In this document: one piece after another, positions 35,354 to 44,401 of the stretch
How the letters are laid out: every line of letters starts with the position of its first letter
How positions within the stretch are numbered: position 1 is the stretch's first letter
NCBI GenBank assembly: GCA_020161665.1
Contig: JAIUPA010000019.1
Location: 1 to 64,000, forward strand
Source of the DNA: Pseudomonadota bacterium
GTDB lineage: Bacteria > Pseudomonadota > Alphaproteobacteria > Rhizobiales > Rhizobiaceae
Direction: 5' to 3'
DNA: 64,000 nt
Notes under the pieces: generated by a model
Seen by the model: only the letters and a program-made list of their open reading frames with translations
Databases searched by the model: none
Told to the model about the DNA's origin: nothing
Translations under genes and position numbers: made by a program

Positions 35354-36255
35354 TCTGGCATCCTTCTTTTCGCGACAAGCTGGGCCTTGGTCACAAGCCG
35401 TTTGGCCTGTTCAAGGTGAAGTCGCTCCACCATGTGCCCGTCGACAGTCAGAACATTGAGGTTCGCGGCGGCCGGATCGGCAAAGGCCGCAACGATGGCT
35501 TCGGCTTCGGCAATATCGCCGGCCGCCGGTGCAAAAGCCTGATTGGCGGCCGCGATTTGCGCCGGGTGGATCAGCATCTTGCCGTCAAAACCCATGAGGC
35601 GACCCTGCTCGCACTCCGCTGCATAGGCTTCGAGATCCTTGAAATCGTTGGAGACGCTATCAATGACCTCGACACCATAGGCACGGCCCGCCAGAACCAC
35701 CTGCATCAGCCAGGGCACCAGATAGGTGCGCCCCGGCGCCATCGGCACGCCGGTATCCTTGCGCAGGTCATTCAGCCCCACCACGAAACAGGAAAGCCGC
35801 GCCCCGTCGCTACGCCCCAGCCGGGCAATCGCCCCGGCATTCAAAACACCGCGCGGTGTTTCCATCATCGCCCAGACCTTGAGACTGTCGGGCGCACCCG
35901 CTTCCTCCAGAAGATCGAAAACCGCCAGCACATCATCCGGCTCATCCACTTTGGGAATGAGAACCGCATCCGGCTGCAGCGCGATGACGCAAGCCATGTC
36001 ATCAGCACCGAACGCGCTCGAAAGGGCGTTGATGCGGATCACCATTTCACGGCCCTCAAGCCGCCCCGCCGCGAAGAAGGCTGACAGGTTTTCGCGAGCC
36101 TGCGCCTTCATTTCCGGCGCAACGGAATCCTCAAGGTCGAAAATCACACCGTCGCAATCGAGACCCCGCGCTTTTTCAAGGGCGCGCAGGTTGATCGCGG
36201 GAACGGACAGGATGGAACGGCGCAGGCGCACGCTATAGGTCTTGGTGTCGGTCAT
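35350..36255 (-). CDS. HpcH/HpaI aldolase / CitE-like lyase family protein
   Basis: The 301-residue protein has the TIM-barrel lyase pattern of CitE, malyl-CoA lyase and related enzymes: RRSILSVPAINLRALEKAR at the start, CDGVIFDLEDSVAPEMKAQARENL with the acidic metal ligands, VIRINALSSAFGADDM, and DGKMLIHPAQIAAANQAFAP near the end. Members split or form C-C bonds of CoA-linked acids; in rhizobia stand-alone CitE-like genes are common and the substrate is unknown. ATG 36255 is used because the family begins there; the frame extends upstream without similarity. It forms an operon with the DUF1737 gene. Confidence 0.87.
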   Translation of the reverse strand: MTDTKTYSVRLRRSILSVPAINLRALEKARGLDCDGVIFDLEDSVAPEMKAQARENLSAFFAAGRLEGREMVIRINALSSAFGADDMACVIALQPDAVLIPKVDEPDDVLAVFDLLEEAGAPDSLKVWAMMETPRGVLNAGAIARLGRSDGARLSCFVVGLNDLRKDTGVPMAPGRTYLVPWLMQVVLAGRAYGVEVIDSVSNDFKDLEAYAAECEQGRLMGFDGKMLIHPAQIAAANQAFAPAAGDIAEAEAIVAAFADPAAANLNVLTVDGHMVERLHLEQAKRLVTKAQLVAKRRMPE

Positions 36256-36404
36256 GGAGAAGGTTTTGCCAAGCTTTGTGGCAGCGTGCAAGCGCCACCT
36301 GTCTTCACGTCTGTTGCAGGACTGCACGCCAAATTGATCGACAGGCACCCTTGCGAAGCGCGGGCCGCAAGCCCACATTGGTCATTGTGAAAGGATCACC
36401 ACTG

Positions 36405-36635
36405 ATGAACACGCTTCGCACCTTGCTTTTCGGCCTTCTCGGCATTGCCATCATTGCCGGAACCATGCTGTTCACGGCCTCGCTTTTCGTCGTCTTCGCA
36501 GGCGTTGCGGCGCTCAGCCTCATCGCCCGGGCATTTTTGCCCGCGCCGAAGCAGGCCCCGGCCTATGCCCGCGCCCGCAAGAACGGCGAGATGCGCGTCT
36601 GGAACGACGGTCGCGGTACGATCATCGACCTCTAA
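36405..36635 (+). CDS. small two-helix membrane protein
   Basis: The 76-residue protein has two adjoining hydrophobic segments (LLFGLLGIAIIAGTMLFTASLFVV and FAGVAALSLIARAFL) and a basic tail ending MRVWNDGRGTIIDL. AAGGA lies 9 nt ahead of ATG 36405. The tail sequence is conserved among rhizobial short hypothetical proteins as I recall, but the role is unknown. It is an isolated gene between the lyase and leuD. Confidence 0.72.
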   Translation: MNTLRTLLFGLLGIAIIAGTMLFTASLFVVFAGVAALSLIARAFLPAPKQAPAYARARKNGEMRVWNDGRGTIIDL

Positions 36636-36867
36636 AGGTCGAGCCCTTGACGGAATTAAACGGCGCTCCGTGAAAGGATCGTACCGTTTCCCTCAGATTC
36701 GACTTCTCAAACCCGCTGAATTGCACTATTTGCAGGGCGAAACGGCGGTTTTGCGCAAGGCAGCGATTGTTGCCGGCATCCCCCGAATGGCTTTGCAATT
36801 TTTGAGGACGGCGGCAGCGTTCACGACCGGATTTTCGCTCGGAACCGATTGCTGCAGGAGGATTTGA

Positions 36868-37473
36868 ATGGACAAGTTCGTCAAGCTCACGGGCGTTGCC
36901 GCCCCGATGCCGGTCGTCAACATCGACACCGACATGATCATCCCGAAGGACTACCTGAAGACCATCAAACGCACAGGTCTCGGTACGGGTCTTTTTGCTG
37001 AAGCCCGTTATCTCGATGACGGTTCCGCCAACCCGGATTTCGTGCTGAACAAGCCCGCCTACCAGAACGCCTCGATCCTGATCGCGGGTGATAACTTCGG
37101 TTGCGGCTCGTCGCGCGAACATGCCCCGTGGGCGCTGCTCGACTACGGCATCCGCTGCGTGATCTCCACCAGCTTCGCCGACATCTTCTACAACAACTGC
37201 TTCAAGAACGGCGTTCTGCCGATCGTCGTCAGCCCCGACGAACTGGAAAAGCTGATGGACGACGCCTCGCGCGGCGCCAATGCCATTCTGACGGTTGACC
37301 TTGAAAGCCAGCAGATCACCGGCCCGGATGGCGGCTCGATCAGCTTCGAAATCGACGAATTCCGTCGCCACTGCCTGCTGAACGGCCTTGATGATATCGG
37401 CCTGACACTGGAAAAGGCCGGTTCGATCGAAACCTTCGAAAAGACCCGCGAAACCGTTCGTCCCTGGGCGTAA
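36868..37473 (+). CDS. leuD: 3-isopropylmalate dehydratase small subunit
   Basis: The 201-residue subunit, which completes the isomerase with LeuC, has the aconitase swivel fold: [42 protein letters not shown] (substrate-binding loop) and [17 protein letters not shown]. It turns 2-isopropylmalate into 3-isopropylmalate in leucine synthesis. AGGAGG lies 6 nt before the ATG. leuC is not here, as usual in rhizobia, where leuC, leuD and leuB are split. leuB lies 0.9 kb downstream, separated by a pseudoazurin gene on the opposite strand. Confidence 0.96.
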   Translation: MDKFVKLTGVAAPMPVVNIDTDMIIPKDYLKTIKRTGLGTGLFAEARYLDDGSANPDFVLNKPAYQNASILIAGDNFGCGSSREHAPWALLDYGIRCVISTSFADIFYNNCFKNGVLPIVVSPDELEKLMDDASRGANAILTVDLESQQITGPDGGSISFEIDEFRRHCLLNGLDDIGLTLEKAGSIETFEKTRETVRPWA

Positions 37474-37521
37474 CGGAAAAGCGCGGCGGACCAACCTGCC
37501 GCCTGTGCTTCGCGACCATGA

Positions 37522-37557
37522 AAAAGGCCAGACGCTCTTTCGAACGGCTGGCCTTTT
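37522..37557. terminator. bidirectional terminator, leuD / pseudoazurin
   Basis: AAAAGGCCAG (37522-37531) pairs with CTGGCCTTTT (37548-37557) between convergent leuD and the pseudoazurin gene; A and T runs on the two sides serve both strands. Confidence 0.85.
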
Positions 37558-37579
37558 GGATTCTTAATCCCGCCTGAAA

Positions 37580-38035
37580 TCAGGGGGCTTCAGCCTTGGC
37601 AATATCAGCCACGAAGCGGTCTGCCGACTTCTTCGGGAACTTCAGGGCCTTGACCTTGTCCAGGTTGGCCGGAACGCCATCACCCACAACGATCAGGCCG
37701 ACCATGCCGAGACCAAGATGGGGAACGCACTTGACCGGGTAGGCACCGGGAACCGTGAGCGTCACCTTGACCTGCTCATTGAGCTTGCCCTTGAACTCTT
37801 CAGCGCCTTCCGGAAGACCTTCCTTCACGGCGTCGACCTGATGGCCCTTGTCGGTCGGAACGAAGGTGACGGTATCACCCGGAGCAACACGCAGGAAGGA
37901 CGGTTCGAAAACCATGGCTTCGCCGTCGGTGCCCTTGTTGAGCATCTTGATTTCATGGTCGGCGGCAAATGCCGGGGCGGCCACGCATGCCAGAAGCGCC
38001 GCTGCGGCAAGCGGCTTAGCAATTGCTTTGATCAT
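37580..38035 (-). CDS. pseudoazurin (type I blue copper protein)
   Basis: The 151-residue periplasmic protein has a signal peptide ending AFA-AD (about residue 24) and a cupredoxin domain with copper ligands His65 (TDKGHQVD), Cys103, His106 and Met111 in [10 protein letters not shown]. Pseudoazurins carry electrons to copper nitrite reductase, N2O reductase or cytochrome c oxidase. GGAG lies 7 nt before ATG 38035. No nirK, nos or other denitrification gene is in the window and no TTGAT-N4-ATCAA FNR/Nnr box was found upstream. It stands alone between leuD and leuB. Confidence 0.92.
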   Translation of the reverse strand: MIKAIAKPLAAAALLACVAAPAFAADHEIKMLNKGTDGEAMVFEPSFLRVAPGDTVTFVPTDKGHQVDAVKEGLPEGAEEFKGKLNEQVKVTLTVPGAYPVKCVPHLGLGMVGLIVVGDGVPANLDKVKALKFPKKSADRFVADIAKAEAP

Positions 38036-38377
38036 TCTCGTTCTCCATTTTGACAACCGGGCGCGAACTTGCCCTTCCGCCGGTTGCTTCACACCTGCTT
38101 AAATCTGAATAGCACATCGTCAAAAAGATGACATTACGCCACATGTCGCAAAGAATGCCGAAAATCGCGATTTCTTTCCGATAGATGGGCCTGCGAACCA
38201 TGCGCAACGCCGACACCGCATCGCTTTGTAAGCAAACCTGAACCTTGCCTTTCGCCCGCCAGCCGGCCGAAACGGCGCGGAATCGCCCTTTTCCCGTACC
38301 GCAACGCCTTTTGTCGTCCTTGTGCTGAACGTTCACCGGCGCTAAAACCCACGCAAAATTCTCAAGGAGATCAAGTC
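38036..38377. promoter_or_regulatory. divergent promoter region, pseudoazurin / leuB
   Basis: The 342 bp hold no credible ORF. For leuB a pair TTGTGC (38320-38325), 17-bp spacer, TAAAAC (38343-38348) is a fair promoter candidate. For pseudoazurin only weak elements are seen near 38110-38135. Confidence 0.4.
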
Positions 38378-39490
38378 ATGACCACCCGTTCTCTTTTCCT
38401 GCTGCCCGGTGACGGCATCGGCGTCGAAACCATGGCCGAAGTCCGCAAGATCATCGCCTGGATGAATGAAGCCAAGGGCGCAGGCTTCGTTACCGATGAA
38501 GGCCTCGTTGGCGGCTCGGCTTACGATGCCCATGGCTCGTCGATCTCCGACGCCGATATGGACAAGGCTATGGCCTCTGACGCCGTTCTGTTCGGCGCTG
38601 TGGGCGGCCCGAAGTGGGACAGCGTTCCCTACGAAGTGCGTCCGGAAGCTGGCCTGCTGCGCCTGCGCAAGGATCTGGCGCTGTTTGCCAACCTGCGCCC
38701 CGCCATCTGCTACCCGGCGCTCGCCGAAGCCTCCTCGCTCAAGCCTGAGCTGGTTCAGGGCCTCGATATCCTGATCGTGCGCGAACTGACCGGCGGCGTC
38801 TATTTCGGCGAACCGAAGACCATCACCGACATCGGCAACGGCCAGAAGCGCGCCATCGACACGCAGGTCTATGACACCTACGAAATCGAACGTATCGCCG
38901 CCGTCGCCTTCGAACTGGCCCGCACGCGCAAGAACGCCGTCTGCTCGATGGAAAAGCGCAATGTCATGAAGTCCGGCGTGTTGTGGAACGAAGTCGTGAC
39001 CGCAACCCACAAGGCACGCTACTCGGATGTGCAGCTCTCGCACATGTTGGCCGATGCCGGCGGCATGCAGCTCGTGCGCCAGCCGAAGCAGTTCGACGTG
39101 ATTGTCACCGACAACCTGTTTGGCGACATGCTGTCGGATATCGCCTCCATGCTCACGGGTTCGCTCGGCATGCTGCCGTCTGCCTCGCTTGGCGCGCCGG
39201 ACCCGGTGACCGGCAAGCGCAAGGCCATGTATGAGCCCGTCCACGGCTCCGCGCCTGACATTGCCGGTCAGGGCATTGCCAATCCGATCGCCATGATCGC
39301 CTCCTTCGCCATGTGCCTGCGCTACTCGTTCAACATGGTCGAAGATGCAGACAATCTCGAAAAGGCCATCGCGAACGTGCTCGAAAAGGGCATCCGCACC
39401 GGCGACATCATGGCCGCCGGTTGCCAGAAGGTTGGCACCGTCGAAATGGGCGACGCCATCCTTGCCGAGTTCAAGGCCCTCTCGGCCTGA
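38378..39490 (+). CDS. leuB: 3-isopropylmalate dehydrogenase
   Basis: The 370-residue NAD-dependent dehydrogenase has [20 protein letters not shown] at the start, [15 protein letters not shown], the substrate-binding [11 protein letters not shown], the metal-site region [17 protein letters not shown] and [22 protein letters not shown] near the C-terminus. It oxidises and decarboxylates 3-isopropylmalate in leucine synthesis. AAGGAGAT lies 7 nt ahead of the ATG. It is followed by a strong terminator at 39511, so it is transcribed alone. Confidence 0.97.
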   Translation: MTTRSLFLLPGDGIGVETMAEVRKIIAWMNEAKGAGFVTDEGLVGGSAYDAHGSSISDADMDKAMASDAVLFGAVGGPKWDSVPYEVRPEAGLLRLRKDLALFANLRPAICYPALAEASSLKPELVQGLDILIVRELTGGVYFGEPKTITDIGNGQKRAIDTQVYDTYEIERIAAVAFELARTRKNAVCSMEKRNVMKSGVLWNEVVTATHKARYSDVQLSHMLADAGGMQLVRQPKQFDVIVTDNLFGDMLSDIASMLTGSLGMLPSASLGAPDPVTGKRKAMYEPVHGSAPDIAGQGIANPIAMIASFAMCLRYSFNMVEDADNLEKAIANVLEKGIRTGDIMAAGCQKVGTVEMGDAILAEFKALSA

Positions 39491-39510
39491 TCAAACCGCC
39501 CTGCCATTCA

Positions 39511-39543
39511 AAACCCCGTCTGCCAGTGCAGGCGGGGTTTTTC
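39511..39543 (+). terminator. intrinsic terminator of leuB
   Basis: A 13-bp stem from AAACCCCG-TCTGC to GCAGG-CGGGGTTT with one G-U pair, a CAGT loop and a T5 tail. Confidence 0.92.
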
Positions 39544-39613
39544 TGTGACGACCATTTGCATTGAGCGAAAAAGCCTTATCTGGAGGATACATCCACCAGA
39601 AGAAGGCCTCTTC

Positions 39614-40261
39614 ATGCAGCCGCAAGAGCACGATCCGAAATCCGACAGCATCACGCCACCTCGCATCCGCATCGCGGCCCTGCTCGTCGGGATTTCACTG
39701 CCGCTCGCGGCCCTGCTCGCCCTTGATCCTCTCGCGCCTGGCCTCGTCGCCAACCTGCCGAAACCCCTCACCGATCTCGCAGCCTGGACCACGGATGCGG
39801 TCCAGCTCAAACCCATTCTGGCGGGTCTCGGGACCGCAGCGCTTATCGCTGCCCTCGTAAAGTCGCGCCGGACACTGGAAACGATCCTCTACGCCGCGGC
39901 AACAACCCTCGTGGCAAGCGGCATCACCCATGTTCTGAAACAGATCTTCGGACGCGCCCGGCCGACGCTTTTCGAGACGCAAGGCCTCTACGGTCGCAAT
40001 CCCTTTTCCGGCCAGTTTGATTTCGAAAGCTTCCCGTCAGGCCATGCCACGCATGCGGCAGCCCTCTTTGCGGCCCTTGCCTTCGCCTTCCCCCGCTTTC
40101 GCTATGGCTTTGCTCTGCTGGCGCTCTGGTTTGCCGCAACCCGCGTCATGTTGGGCGTCCACTATCCAAGCGACGTTACGGCGGGCCTGATGATCGGCAC
40201 GCTCACGGCTGCAATGATTGCGCGCCCGTTCGCCCGCTTCGGAAAACGCTTCCACAAATGA
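39614..40261 (+). CDS. PAP2-family membrane phosphatase
   Basis: The 215-residue protein has about five to six membrane helices and all three phosphatase motifs: KQIFGRARP, PSGHATHAAAL and RVMLGVHYPSDVTAG. Members dephosphorylate phosphatidic acid, undecaprenyl pyrophosphate, or phosphate groups of lipid A. Being beside housekeeping genes it may recycle undecaprenyl pyrophosphate, but LpxE-type activity is equally possible. ATG 39614 follows GAAGAAGG; the frame extends upstream into the terminator region without support. It is convergent with the MFS gene. Confidence 0.88.
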   Translation: MQPQEHDPKSDSITPPRIRIAALLVGISLPLAALLALDPLAPGLVANLPKPLTDLAAWTTDAVQLKPILAGLGTAALIAALVKSRRTLETILYAAATTLVASGITHVLKQIFGRARPTLFETQGLYGRNPFSGQFDFESFPSGHATHAAALFAALAFAFPRFRYGFALLALWFAATRVMLGVHYPSDVTAGLMIGTLTAAMIARPFARFGKRFHK

Positions 40262-40265
40262 AAAA

Positions 40266-40289
40266 CCCGGCGCTCTTGCAAGCGCCGGG
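40266..40289. terminator. bidirectional terminator, PAP2 / MFS
   Basis: CCCGGCGCT pairs with AGCGCCGGG around a 6-nt loop. AAAAA on one side and CCTTTT on the other let it act on both strands of the convergent pair. Confidence 0.88.
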
Positions 40290-40319
40290 CCTTTTGACGT
40301 TTCAGTTCTGTTCTTTCGA

Positions 40320-42191
40320 TCAGACCGAGATGTCGTTGTTCTTGGTTTCCTTGAGGAAGATCATGCCGATGATGAAGGTCACGCTGGCGATGATCACCGG
40401 GTACCACAGGCCGTAGTAGATATCACCCTTGGCGGCGCTCATTGCGAAGGCCGTTGCCGGGAGAAGACCACCGAACCAGCCGTTACCGATGTGGTAGGGC
40501 AGGGACATACCGGTGTAGCGGATACGGGTCGGGAACATTTCGACAAGCAGAGCGGCGATCGGGCCGTAGACCATCGTCACGAGGATGACGAGGACGACGA
40601 GGATACCGATCATCGGAACCCACTTGATGTTGGCATGGTCAGCGTACATGGCGAAGGCGCCTGCACCCTTGATCGTGTAGACCGACATCGAGGTCTGACC
40701 AGCGGCCTGTTCAGCCGTCAGCAGCTTGCCTTCGATGAGTTCTTCAGTCGGAACAATGGTCTTTTCACCAGCGCGGATGGCCGCACCGTCAAGGTTCAGT
40801 TCCGGGTTAGCCGCGATGAAGGCATCGAGCTTGGTGTCCGGAACCTTGATTTCGCCGCGCTTCAGCGGGTAGCCGTTCGTCTGGAGGGCCAGGTTCGCGC
40901 CCTTTTCGAAGGCACCAGCCTTGGCCTTGGCGTCAGCGTCCGTGGCAGCATAGCCCTGAACAACCGTCTCACCGATCTTGACCGTGGCAGCCTGACCAGC
41001 CGGGCCTGCGACAACGTCATAGGGAACCGAGTTCTTGGTGAGGAAGGCCGTGGCAACGTCGCACGAGGTCGTGAACTTGGCAGTGCCCGTCGGGTTGAAC
41101 TGGAAGTTGCAGTCCTTCGGGTCAGCCGTAACCGTTGCGCGGATCGTAGCCTGAGCCTGAGCGAGTGCCGGGTTGGCAGTCCAGGTCAGAGCCTTGAAGA
41201 GCGGGAAGTAGCTGACAGCAGCGAGAAGCAGGCCAGCCATGATGATCGGCTTACGGCCAATCTTGTCCGAGAGCCAGCCGAAGACCACGAAGAACATCGT
41301 GCCGATGGCGAGCGATGCAGCAACCGCAAGGTTGGCATCCTGTGCCGGGATCTTCAGAACGTTCTGCAGGAAGAACAGGGCGTAGAACTGACCCGTGTAC
41401 CACACCACAGCCTGACCGGCAGCAGCGCCGAACAGAGCGAGAAGAGCGATCTTGGCATTCTTCCACTGACCAAAGGCTTCAGAAATCGGAGCCTTGGACT
41501 GCTTGCCTTCTTCCTTCATCTTCTTGAACGCCGGGGATTCGCTCATCGTCATACGGATGACGACGGAAACAGCCAGCAGGACAACAGAGACGAGGAACGG
41601 AATACGCCAGCCCCAGTCAGCGAAGGCCACCGGGCCCATAGTGTTCTGGATACCCAGGATGACGAGCAGCGAAAGGAACAGGCCGAGCGTAGCCGTCGTC
41701 TGGATCCACGCGGTGTAGAAACCGCGACGGCCATCGGGAGCATGTTCAGCCACGTAGGTCGCAGCACCGCCGTATTCACCGCCAAGTGCAAGACCCTGCA
41801 GCATGCGCAGCGCGATCAGGATGATCGGAGCAGCGATACCGATGGTCTGCGAGCTGGGCAGAAGACCGACGAGGAACGTCGACGCACCCATGATCAGGAT
41901 GGTGACGAGGAAGGTGTACTTGCGGCCGACGAGGTCGCCGAGACGACCGAACACGAGAGCGCCGAACGGACGCACCAGGAAGCCTGCAGCGAAGGCGAGC
42001 AGGGTAAAGATGTTACGGGTCGCTTCCGGATACTGCGAGAAGAAGTGCGAACCGATGTAGAGAGCGAGAGAACCGTAAAGATAGAAATCGTACCATTCGA
42101 AAACGGTGCCGAGCGAAGATGCAAAGATAACCTTGCGCTCTTCGGAAGTCATGCGCGCGGGCTTGCCCGCTGCCGTGGCGACATCTGCCAT
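40320..42191 (-). CDS. MHS-type MFS transporter with a large periplasmic insert
   Basis: The 623-residue permease belongs to the metabolite:H+ symporter group (ProP, KgtP, ShiA): SSLGTVFEWYDFYLYG in helix 1, GRLGDLVGRK between helices 2 and 3, RMLQGLALGGEYGGAATYVAEHAP, and GWLSDKIGRK between helices 8 and 9. Common members have 430-560 residues; this one has about 190 extra residues (about 336-523) after helix 9, on the periplasmic side, before helices 10-12. The insert is alanine-rich and hydrophilic and has two cysteines (361 and 377) that could form a disulfide. The substrate is likely an organic acid or osmolyte but is not predictable. GGAGGAA lies 7 nt ahead of the ATG, inside a 9-codon ORF. 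Confidence 0.9.
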   Translation of the reverse strand: MADVATAAGKPARMTSEERKVIFASSLGTVFEWYDFYLYGSLALYIGSHFFSQYPEATRNIFTLLAFAAGFLVRPFGALVFGRLGDLVGRKYTFLVTILIMGASTFLVGLLPSSQTIGIAAPIILIALRMLQGLALGGEYGGAATYVAEHAPDGRRGFYTAWIQTTATLGLFLSLLVILGIQNTMGPVAFADWGWRIPFLVSVVLLAVSVVIRMTMSESPAFKKMKEEGKQSKAPISEAFGQWKNAKIALLALFGAAAGQAVVWYTGQFYALFFLQNVLKIPAQDANLAVAASLAIGTMFFVVFGWLSDKIGRKPIIMAGLLLAAVSYFPLFKALTWTANPALAQAQATIRATVTADPKDCNFQFNPTGTAKFTTSCDVATAFLTKNSVPYDVVAGPAGQAATVKIGETVVQGYAATDADAKAKAGAFEKGANLALQTNGYPLKRGEIKVPDTKLDAFIAANPELNLDGAAIRAGEKTIVPTEELIEGKLLTAEQAAGQTSMSVYTIKGAGAFAMYADHANIKWVPMIGILVVLVILVTMVYGPIAALLVEMFPTRIRYTGMSLPYHIGNGWFGGLLPATAFAMSAAKGDIYYGLWYPVIIASVTFIIGMIFLKETKNNDISV

Positions 42192-42194
42192 TGA

Positions 42195-42224
42195 TTATTC
42201 CTCCAAAAAATCCCCAAAGCGCAT
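42195..42224 (-). CDS. possible 9-codon leader ORF ahead of the MFS gene
   Basis: On the minus strand an ATG followed by eight codons and TAA (peptide MRFGDFLEE) ends 3 nt before the MFS start. AGGG lies 5 nt ahead of its ATG and GGAGGAGG further up. The MFS ribosome binding site is inside it, so translation of the short ORF could affect transporter expression. There is no proof that it is translated. Confidence 0.3.
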   Translation of the reverse strand: MRFGDFLEE

Positions 42225-42447
42225 CCTGACCCTGGTTCCTCCTCCTGGGTGGCTCCAAGACGAGCTTGGATGCGCTTGACTTTACATTGACAGAAGTTGC
42301 ACTGCAGCGCAGCAGTTCTTTGGGTGTATGACTTTAGTATTGTGTTAACGAGCAAATTGTCGCAGCCTGCGCGCAGCATTTTTGCCAGCAAGATCAACGG
42401 GAAACACGGGCCTCTCGGCCTTTGACCTAACGAAAAGGACAAATTGG

Positions 42448-43008
42448 ATGACACGGATTGCCGCGATTTCGGGGAGCTTGCGCAAGGATTCTCTCAACAG
42501 CGCACTGCTCAGGGCCTGCGCCGGGGCCAGCCCGGATGGCGTTGAGGTGGTGACCGGCTCGATTCGCGGCGTGCCACTTTACGACGGCGATCTGGAAGCT
42601 TCCGAAGGCCTGCCGGAGGCCGTCGTCACCCTGAAGGCGCTGGTTGCCGAAGCCGATGGTCTTCTGATTGTCACGCCGGAATATAACAACTCCCTTCCCG
42701 GTGTCCTCAAGAACGCCATCGACTGGATGAGCCGTGGCGGCGACATGAAAGCCGTGTTCGGTGATAAGCCGGTGGCCGTTATCGGTGCGTCTCCGGGTGG
42801 TTTCGGCACGGTTCTGGCACAAACGGCCTGGCTTCCCGTGATCAAGGCGTTGGGAGCCTCGCCGTGGACCGGCGGACGTTTGATGGTCTCGCGCGCGAAT
42901 ACGCTCTTCGATGCCGAGGGAAATCTCATCGATGAGAAGACCAGAACGGAGATTAAGGGCTTCATGGCGGGCTTCGCCGCCTTTGCCGGACGCGAGCGCG
43001 GCAAATAG
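42448..43008 (+). CDS. NADPH-dependent FMN reductase family protein
   Basis: The 186-residue flavoprotein opens TRIAAISGSLRKDSLNSALL, the phosphate-binding loop of the ArsH/ChrR/YieF fold, and has LIVTPEYNNSLPGVLKNAIDWMSR, the family signature, plus GASPGGFGTVLAQ. It reduces FMN, quinones or metals such as chromate, probably as a detoxifying quinone reductase. AAAGGA lies 10 nt before ATG 42448. It is divergent from the MFS gene and separated from asd by more than 300 bp. Confidence 0.88.
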   Translation: MTRIAAISGSLRKDSLNSALLRACAGASPDGVEVVTGSIRGVPLYDGDLEASEGLPEAVVTLKALVAEADGLLIVTPEYNNSLPGVLKNAIDWMSRGGDMKAVFGDKPVAVIGASPGGFGTVLAQTAWLPVIKALGASPWTGGRLMVSRANTLFDAEGNLIDEKTRTEIKGFMAGFAAFAGRERGK

Positions 43009-43324
43009 ACCGAAAGCACCGCGCCGCGCCCCGAATTGCTTGACTCCCAAGGAAAATAACGTAAGAGCAACGGCGAACAGGGAAACTGCAATGCTTTGCA
43101 ACGACATCCAGATCGCTGAGCATTCTTCTCCGGCACATGATGCCGGATGCTTCGCTGTTTCAATTTTCAGCACAACCAAGGCCAAAACGACGACGAAAAC
43201 CGTCTGACGTCTCTGGCCCGCCGCTCTCTCCCCGGCACGGCTGGGGACAGGAAGATTGACGCCGTTTCGGTCGTCGCTTCCCCCCTCACCGGATACGAGG
43301 AGAGAAGAGAAAGAGAGCTTGATC
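43009..43324 (+). promoter_or_regulatory. asd upstream region
   Basis: This stretch of 316 bp has TTGACT (43040-43045), a 16-bp spacer and TAAGAG (43062-43067), a likely promoter, then a perfect hairpin CCGGCA-CATGA-TGCCGG (43130-43146). An ORF of 38 codons (43091-43207) lies between; see findings. AAAGAGAG before 43325 is the asd ribosome binding site. Confidence 0.4.
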
Positions 43325-44353
43325 ATGGGTTTCAAAGTTGCAGTTGCGGGCGCGACCGGGAATGTCGGCCGTGAAATGCTGGCCATTCTGTCGGAACGCG
43401 GCTTTCCCGCTTCGGAAGTCGTCGCACTCGCCTCGGCCCGTTCGCAGGGTACCGAAGTGTCCTTCGGCGATAAGACGCTGAAGGTCCAGAACCTTGAAAA
43501 TTATGACTTTTCCGACACCGATATCTGCCTGATGTCGGCTGGCGGCACCGTTTCGCAGAAGTGGTCGCCGAAGATTGGCGCGCAGGGTTGTGTTGTGATC
43601 GACAACTCCTCGGCATGGCGTTACGACGCCGACGTTCCGTTGATTGTTCCGGAAGTAAACCCGGACGCGGTGGCCGGCTTCACCAAGCGCAACATCATTG
43701 CCAATCCGAACTGCTCGACCGCCCAGCTCGTCGTCGCGCTGAAGCCGCTCCATGATGTCGCGACCATCAAGCGCGTTGTCGTGTCCACCTACCAGTCCGT
43801 TTCCGGCGCTGGCAAGGAAGGCATGGACGAGTTGTTCTCGCAGACCCGCGCCGTTTTCGTGGCCGATCCGATCGAGAACAAGAAGTTCACCAAGCGCATT
43901 GCCTTCAACGTCATCCCGCACATCGACGTGTTCATGGAAGACGGCTACACGAAGGAAGAGTGGAAGGTTCTCGCCGAGACCAAGAAGATGCTCGATCCGA
44001 AGATCAAGGTGACCTGCACCGCCGTTCGCGTGCCGGTGTTCATCGGTCACTCGGAATCGGTCAACATCGAGTTCGAAAAGGAAATCACCGCCGATCAGGC
44101 CCGTGATATCCTGCGCGAAGCTCCGGGCTGCCTGGTCATCGACAAGCATGAAAACGGCGGTTACATCACCCCGGTTGAATGCGCTGGCGAAGACGCCACC
44201 TACATCTCGCGCATCCGCGAAGATGCGACGGTGGAAAATGGCCTGAACCTCTGGGTCGTTTCCGACAACCTGCGCAAGGGCGCGGCCTTGAACGCCGTGC
44301 AGATTGCCGAGCTTCTCATCAACCGTGGCCTGATCAAGCCGAAGGCTGCCTGA
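43325..44353 (+). CDS. asd: aspartate-semialdehyde dehydrogenase
   Basis: The 342-residue enzyme has GFKVAVAGATGNVGREMLAIL for NADP binding, the catalytic Cys130 in IANPNCSTAQLVVAL, QSVSGAGKEGM after it and RVPVFIGHSESVNIEFEK with the substrate-binding residues. It makes aspartate semialdehyde for lysine and diaminopimelate, threonine, methionine and isoleucine. ATG 43325 begins the domain directly; the longer frame is not supported. Its likely promoter is 260 bp upstream, leaving a long leader. Confidence 0.96.
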   Translation: MGFKVAVAGATGNVGREMLAILSERGFPASEVVALASARSQGTEVSFGDKTLKVQNLENYDFSDTDICLMSAGGTVSQKWSPKIGAQGCVVIDNSSAWRYDADVPLIVPEVNPDAVAGFTKRNIIANPNCSTAQLVVALKPLHDVATIKRVVVSTYQSVSGAGKEGMDELFSQTRAVFVADPIENKKFTKRIAFNVIPHIDVFMEDGYTKEEWKVLAETKKMLDPKIKVTCTAVRVPVFIGHSESVNIEFEKEITADQARDILREAPGCLVIDKHENGGYITPVECAGEDATYISRIREDATVENGLNLWVVSDNLRKGAALNAVQIAELLINRGLIKPKAA

Positions 44354-44373
44354 TAACGCGAAAAATTCAGCAG

Positions 44374-44401
44374 GGCCGGAGCGGATCAAACCGCTTCGGC
44401 C
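44374..44401 (+). terminator. hairpin after asd
   Basis: GGCCGGAGCGG pairs with CCGCTTCGGCC (11 bp, one G-U) around ATCAAA and is followed by a T-rich but not pure tail (TTGACTTGTTT). It is probably the asd terminator. Confidence 0.6.

Noticed and set aside
38036..38170. FNR/Nnr-type box before the pseudoazurin gene
   Set aside because: I looked for TTGAT-N4-ATCAA on both strands and found no match better than chance.
40218..42194. 658-codon plus-strand frame opposite the MFS gene
   Set aside because: Antisense shadow; low-complexity D/E/R/H-rich translation and no ribosome site.
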